Source: an uncultured Roseiflexaceae bacterium (GTDB lineage: Bacteria > Chloroflexota > Chloroflexia > Chloroflexales > Roseiflexaceae). Taken from it: 7,465 bases of DNA. Position 1 is the stretch's first letter. Each line of letters begins with the position of its first letter. The DNA lies in contig CAIPUQ010000055.1 in the NCBI GenBank assembly GCA_903868295.1, forward strand, positions 1 through 7,465, given 5' to 3'. A program made the position numbers and the translations under genes. The notes beneath the pieces were generated by a model that was not told the origin of the DNA, did no database searches, and saw only the letters and a list, made by a program, of their open reading frames with translations. Positions 5,703 to 7,465 of this stretch are shown here, in pieces.

Positions 5703-7465
5703 GGACGCAGAATTGCGCTTGCGATTATTGGCGGGCATACAATCTGTCCACAAGCAACTGTCGTACGATGCATTGACGTTTCGCACCAGTCTCTTACTGT
5801 ACCTCATTGTCCTTGCCGTGCTTACTGCGCCATACTGGACGACAGGGATGGTGGTGGCGCCATATCGTGTCCAGATTGCGTATGAAGATATCCCGAGCGA
5901 AGAATTTCTCCTTAAGCAGGTACGCTTTAGCGATTACTATAATGTGTACATCCCTGAAATCCATGAAAACCTCAATGGGAAGCGTGCGGGCTGGCTCAAG
6001 TATTGGACATCCAACACAGAGCTCGGTCGACCGCTCTATCACACGTCTGGGTTCACCCCCGGGTTTTTTCCGTCGTTCGTGCTCTCGCTGTTTACACACG
6101 ATCCCGCTGTATTCTTGACCATTTTGTCTTGGAGTACGGTGGCATTATTTGGTTTTTTTGTCCTTTTGTTGGCACGCGAATGGCAGTTAGACCCATTGAC
6201 AGGACTGATCGGGGGGAGTGCCGCGGCGACCACGCCGTACATGATTGCCTGGCTGACATTCCCCGTATTTCTGTCTTCACTGTGCTGGGGTGTCGGCGTT
6301 TTGTATGCAATCGTGCGGGTGCAACGCCGCGCCGATGTGTGGTCGGTGGGAATCCTCGCATTCGTCATGTATGCGTTACTGATGACGGGCTACCCCCAGA
6401 CGATTGTGTATTTTGGGTATCTCATCGGTGGGTATACGCTTGTTGCGACGATTGAGGCATACCGCAGTGATAATCGGCGTGCGGTGCGCACCATTGGGCT
6501 TGTCGTGGCAGGGATAGTAGTCGGTGTGCTGACTGCTGCGCCGGTGTATCTCGACATTGCGGTGCTTTCACAAGAATCACAACGAGCAAACGCAGATTTT
6601 TCTTTCTTCAAAAATGGGGTGACGCGCATCGGGTTGGGTCCAATCCTCAAGACCATCAGTCGCCTGGCTAATCCTGAGTTCTACGGGGTATCGCTCAACC
6701 CCGAATATCCATTTGTGCATCCGAACTCTGCGCTCACATCAGTGGTGAGTTTGTTTGCGTATGTGGGTATGATTACCCACTGGAAGAAAACGCGGTATTG
6801 GGTCATTAGCATCGCGGTTTTGTTGATTATGGGTTTCGTTCCCGTGGTGTATCGCACTGCGGTCGAGTATCTGGGATTCGGCATCTCGCGACACACGCCA
6901 TTTGATATGCTCAAGATTCCGTACCTGGTGTGTATGTTGTACGGGATCGAGGCACTGCGTACACGCCATTCGTGGCAACAGGTGCGTGGGGCTGTGTCTG
7001 TTGCATTCAGTATCGTTTTGGTGCAGATGACGGTGACCGTGTTCCTCGGTGTGCGGAGTGCCTTCACGCTTGATTGGACCATGATTGTATTGGGCCTTGG
7101 CATGGTCACGGTCATTGCAATGCAATACATACGCCCATCGCTGACGTATCTGATGGCGGTCGTGGTTCTGACAATAGGATTGTACGACTACCCATTGATG
7201 TTGCGGTTCCCCAACGAGGCGACGCAAACACGGAGTCCGTTGGTCAGCACGCTCCAGGGTATGCTTGCTGATGGCAGCATCATGGCAGTGGTGCCGAAAG
7301 ATTTTTATACGATTCCCACGAATTACACCGCCCGCCTCGAACTGCCTTCGATTCACACGACGAACAGTTTGTCTTCATTTCGGTATGGGAATCACATCCG
7401 CGCGCTCCAGGGCAAAACTGCATCATTCGGACGCGACAATTTTTCTATAAACCCAGACTATCAGA
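5695..7465 (+). CDS. YfhO-like GT-C family membrane glycosyltransferase, paralogue 3, 3' partial
   Basis: An open frame runs from the stop at 5638-5640 to the window end with no interruption, encoding about 590 residues of a third paralogue; about 190 C-terminal residues lie outside. Counting from GTG 5695: membrane segment 1 at about 33-57, SDYYN (79-83, putative catalytic Asp80), TELGRP (108-113), MTGYPQT (230-236), a multi-pass core, then the beginning of the external domain ending in FSINPDY. VPGN of the other two copies is VPKD here. There is no in-frame ATG before the membrane segment. GTG 5695 leaves 32 residues ahead of it (29 in paralogue 1) but lacks a Shine-Dalgarno; TTG 5713 leaves 26 and has GAGG at 5701-5704, 8 nt upstream, so it is an equally good candidate. 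It is closest to paralogue 1, sharing for example GFGISRH.P...LKIPY. Function is inferred as for that protein. Confidence 0.8.
   Translation, partial: MCEDAELRLRLLAGIQSVHKQLSYDALTFRTSLLLYLIVLAVLTAPYWTTGMVVAPYRVQIAYEDIPSEEFLLKQVRFSDYYNVYIPEIHENLNGKRAGWLKYWTSNTELGRPLYHTSGFTPGFFPSFVLSLFTHDPAVFLTILSWSTVALFGFFVLLLAREWQLDPLTGLIGGSAAATTPYMIAWLTFPVFLSSLCWGVGVLYAIVRVQRRADVWSVGILAFVMYALLMTGYPQTIVYFGYLIGGYTLVATIEAYRSDNRRAVRTIGLVVAGIVVGVLTAAPVYLDIAVLSQESQRANADFSFFKNGVTRIGLGPILKTISRLANPEFYGVSLNPEYPFVHPNSALTSVVSLFAYVGMITHWKKTRYWVISIAVLLIMGFVPVVYRTAVEYLGFGISRHTPFDMLKIPYLVCMLYGIEALRTRHSWQQVRGAVSVAFSIVLVQMTVTVFLGVRSAFTLDWTMIVLGLGMVTVIAMQYIRPSLTYLMAVVVLTIGLYDYPLMLRFPNEATQTRSPLVSTLQGMLADGSIMAVVPKDFYTIPTNYTARLELPSIHTTNSLSSFRYGNHIRALQGKTASFGRDNFSINPDYQ
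5701..5704 (+). promoter_or_regulatory. Candidate ribosome-binding site for a TTG 5713 start
   Basis: GAGG sits 8 nt before TTG 5713, the best Shine-Dalgarno match ahead of any in-frame start of paralogue 3. If used, the protein begins MRLRLLAG rather than at GTG 5695. It also overlaps the TGA (5700-5702) of the short leader ORF, so a ribosome ending there would be placed to reinitiate. Confidence 0.35.

Noticed and set aside
6003..6455. Plus-strand frame inside paralogue 3
   Set aside because: It is an out-of-frame shadow: the other frame here encodes the conserved loop and TGYPQT block of the third paralogue without interruption.
6739..7356. Minus-strand frame of about 200 codons opposite paralogue 3
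   Set aside because: Its composition is antisense-like (many His, Arg, Gln) and it lies opposite a well-supported coding frame.
873..7465. O-antigen polymerase (Wzy/Wzx) or PMT/GT39-type mannosyltransferase identity for the membrane proteins
   Set aside because: The length near 780 residues, the TGYPQT element and the C-terminal SQKY..W/NG[VL]F block fit YfhO-like proteins better; Wzy proteins are usually shorter and lack the external C-terminal domain.

Overview
The window is one co-directional, all-plus-strand stretch of a surface-polysaccharide type locus. It carries the 3' part of a glycosidase-fold (five-bladed beta-propeller) gene, followed by three consecutive, mutually homologous large membrane-protein genes of the YfhO-like, GT-C-like type. 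The first gene runs off the left edge and the last off the right edge. No RNA gene, mobile element or CRISPR array was seen. Base composition is moderate (about half GC by eye). TGA closes two genes exactly where homology ends, so a standard bacterial code is used. The organism cannot be named: the large number of polytopic glycosyltransferase-like proteins and the mixed start codons fit an uncultured bacterium, but nothing here is diagnostic.

Layout: (1) about 2-880, a beta-propeller glycosyl-hydrolase-like protein lacking its extreme N-terminus. (2) 873-3197, the first YfhO-like paralogue (774 aa), overlapping gene 1 by 8 nt. (3) 3187-5559, the second paralogue (790 aa), overlapping gene 2 by 11 nt. 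(4) 5560 to about 5694/5712, a roughly 140-nt spacer with two small hairpins, an AT-rich patch and a short ORF whose TGA overlaps the presumed start of the next gene. (5) about 5695-7465, the third paralogue, open to the window edge and lacking roughly its last 190 residues.

Each complete paralogue has the same plan: one N-terminal membrane segment; a first external loop with a conserved SDY[YF] aspartate and a TE[LF]GRP motif; a block of about a dozen membrane segments containing TGYPQT; an extracytoplasmic domain ending in the [LV]SQKYH..W and NG[VL]F elements typical of YfhO-family C-termini; and a last membrane anchor. In Bacillus and Listeria, YfhO-type proteins transfer sugars from undecaprenyl-phosphate carriers to wall polymers. 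By analogy, the three proteins probably add sugars to a surface glycan outside the membrane, perhaps each at a different position. The overlaps imply co-translation of genes 1 to 3. The spacer before gene 4 is the only place where separate control is likely. Paralogues 1 and 3 are closest to each other; paralogue 2, between them, has diverged at several otherwise shared histidines.
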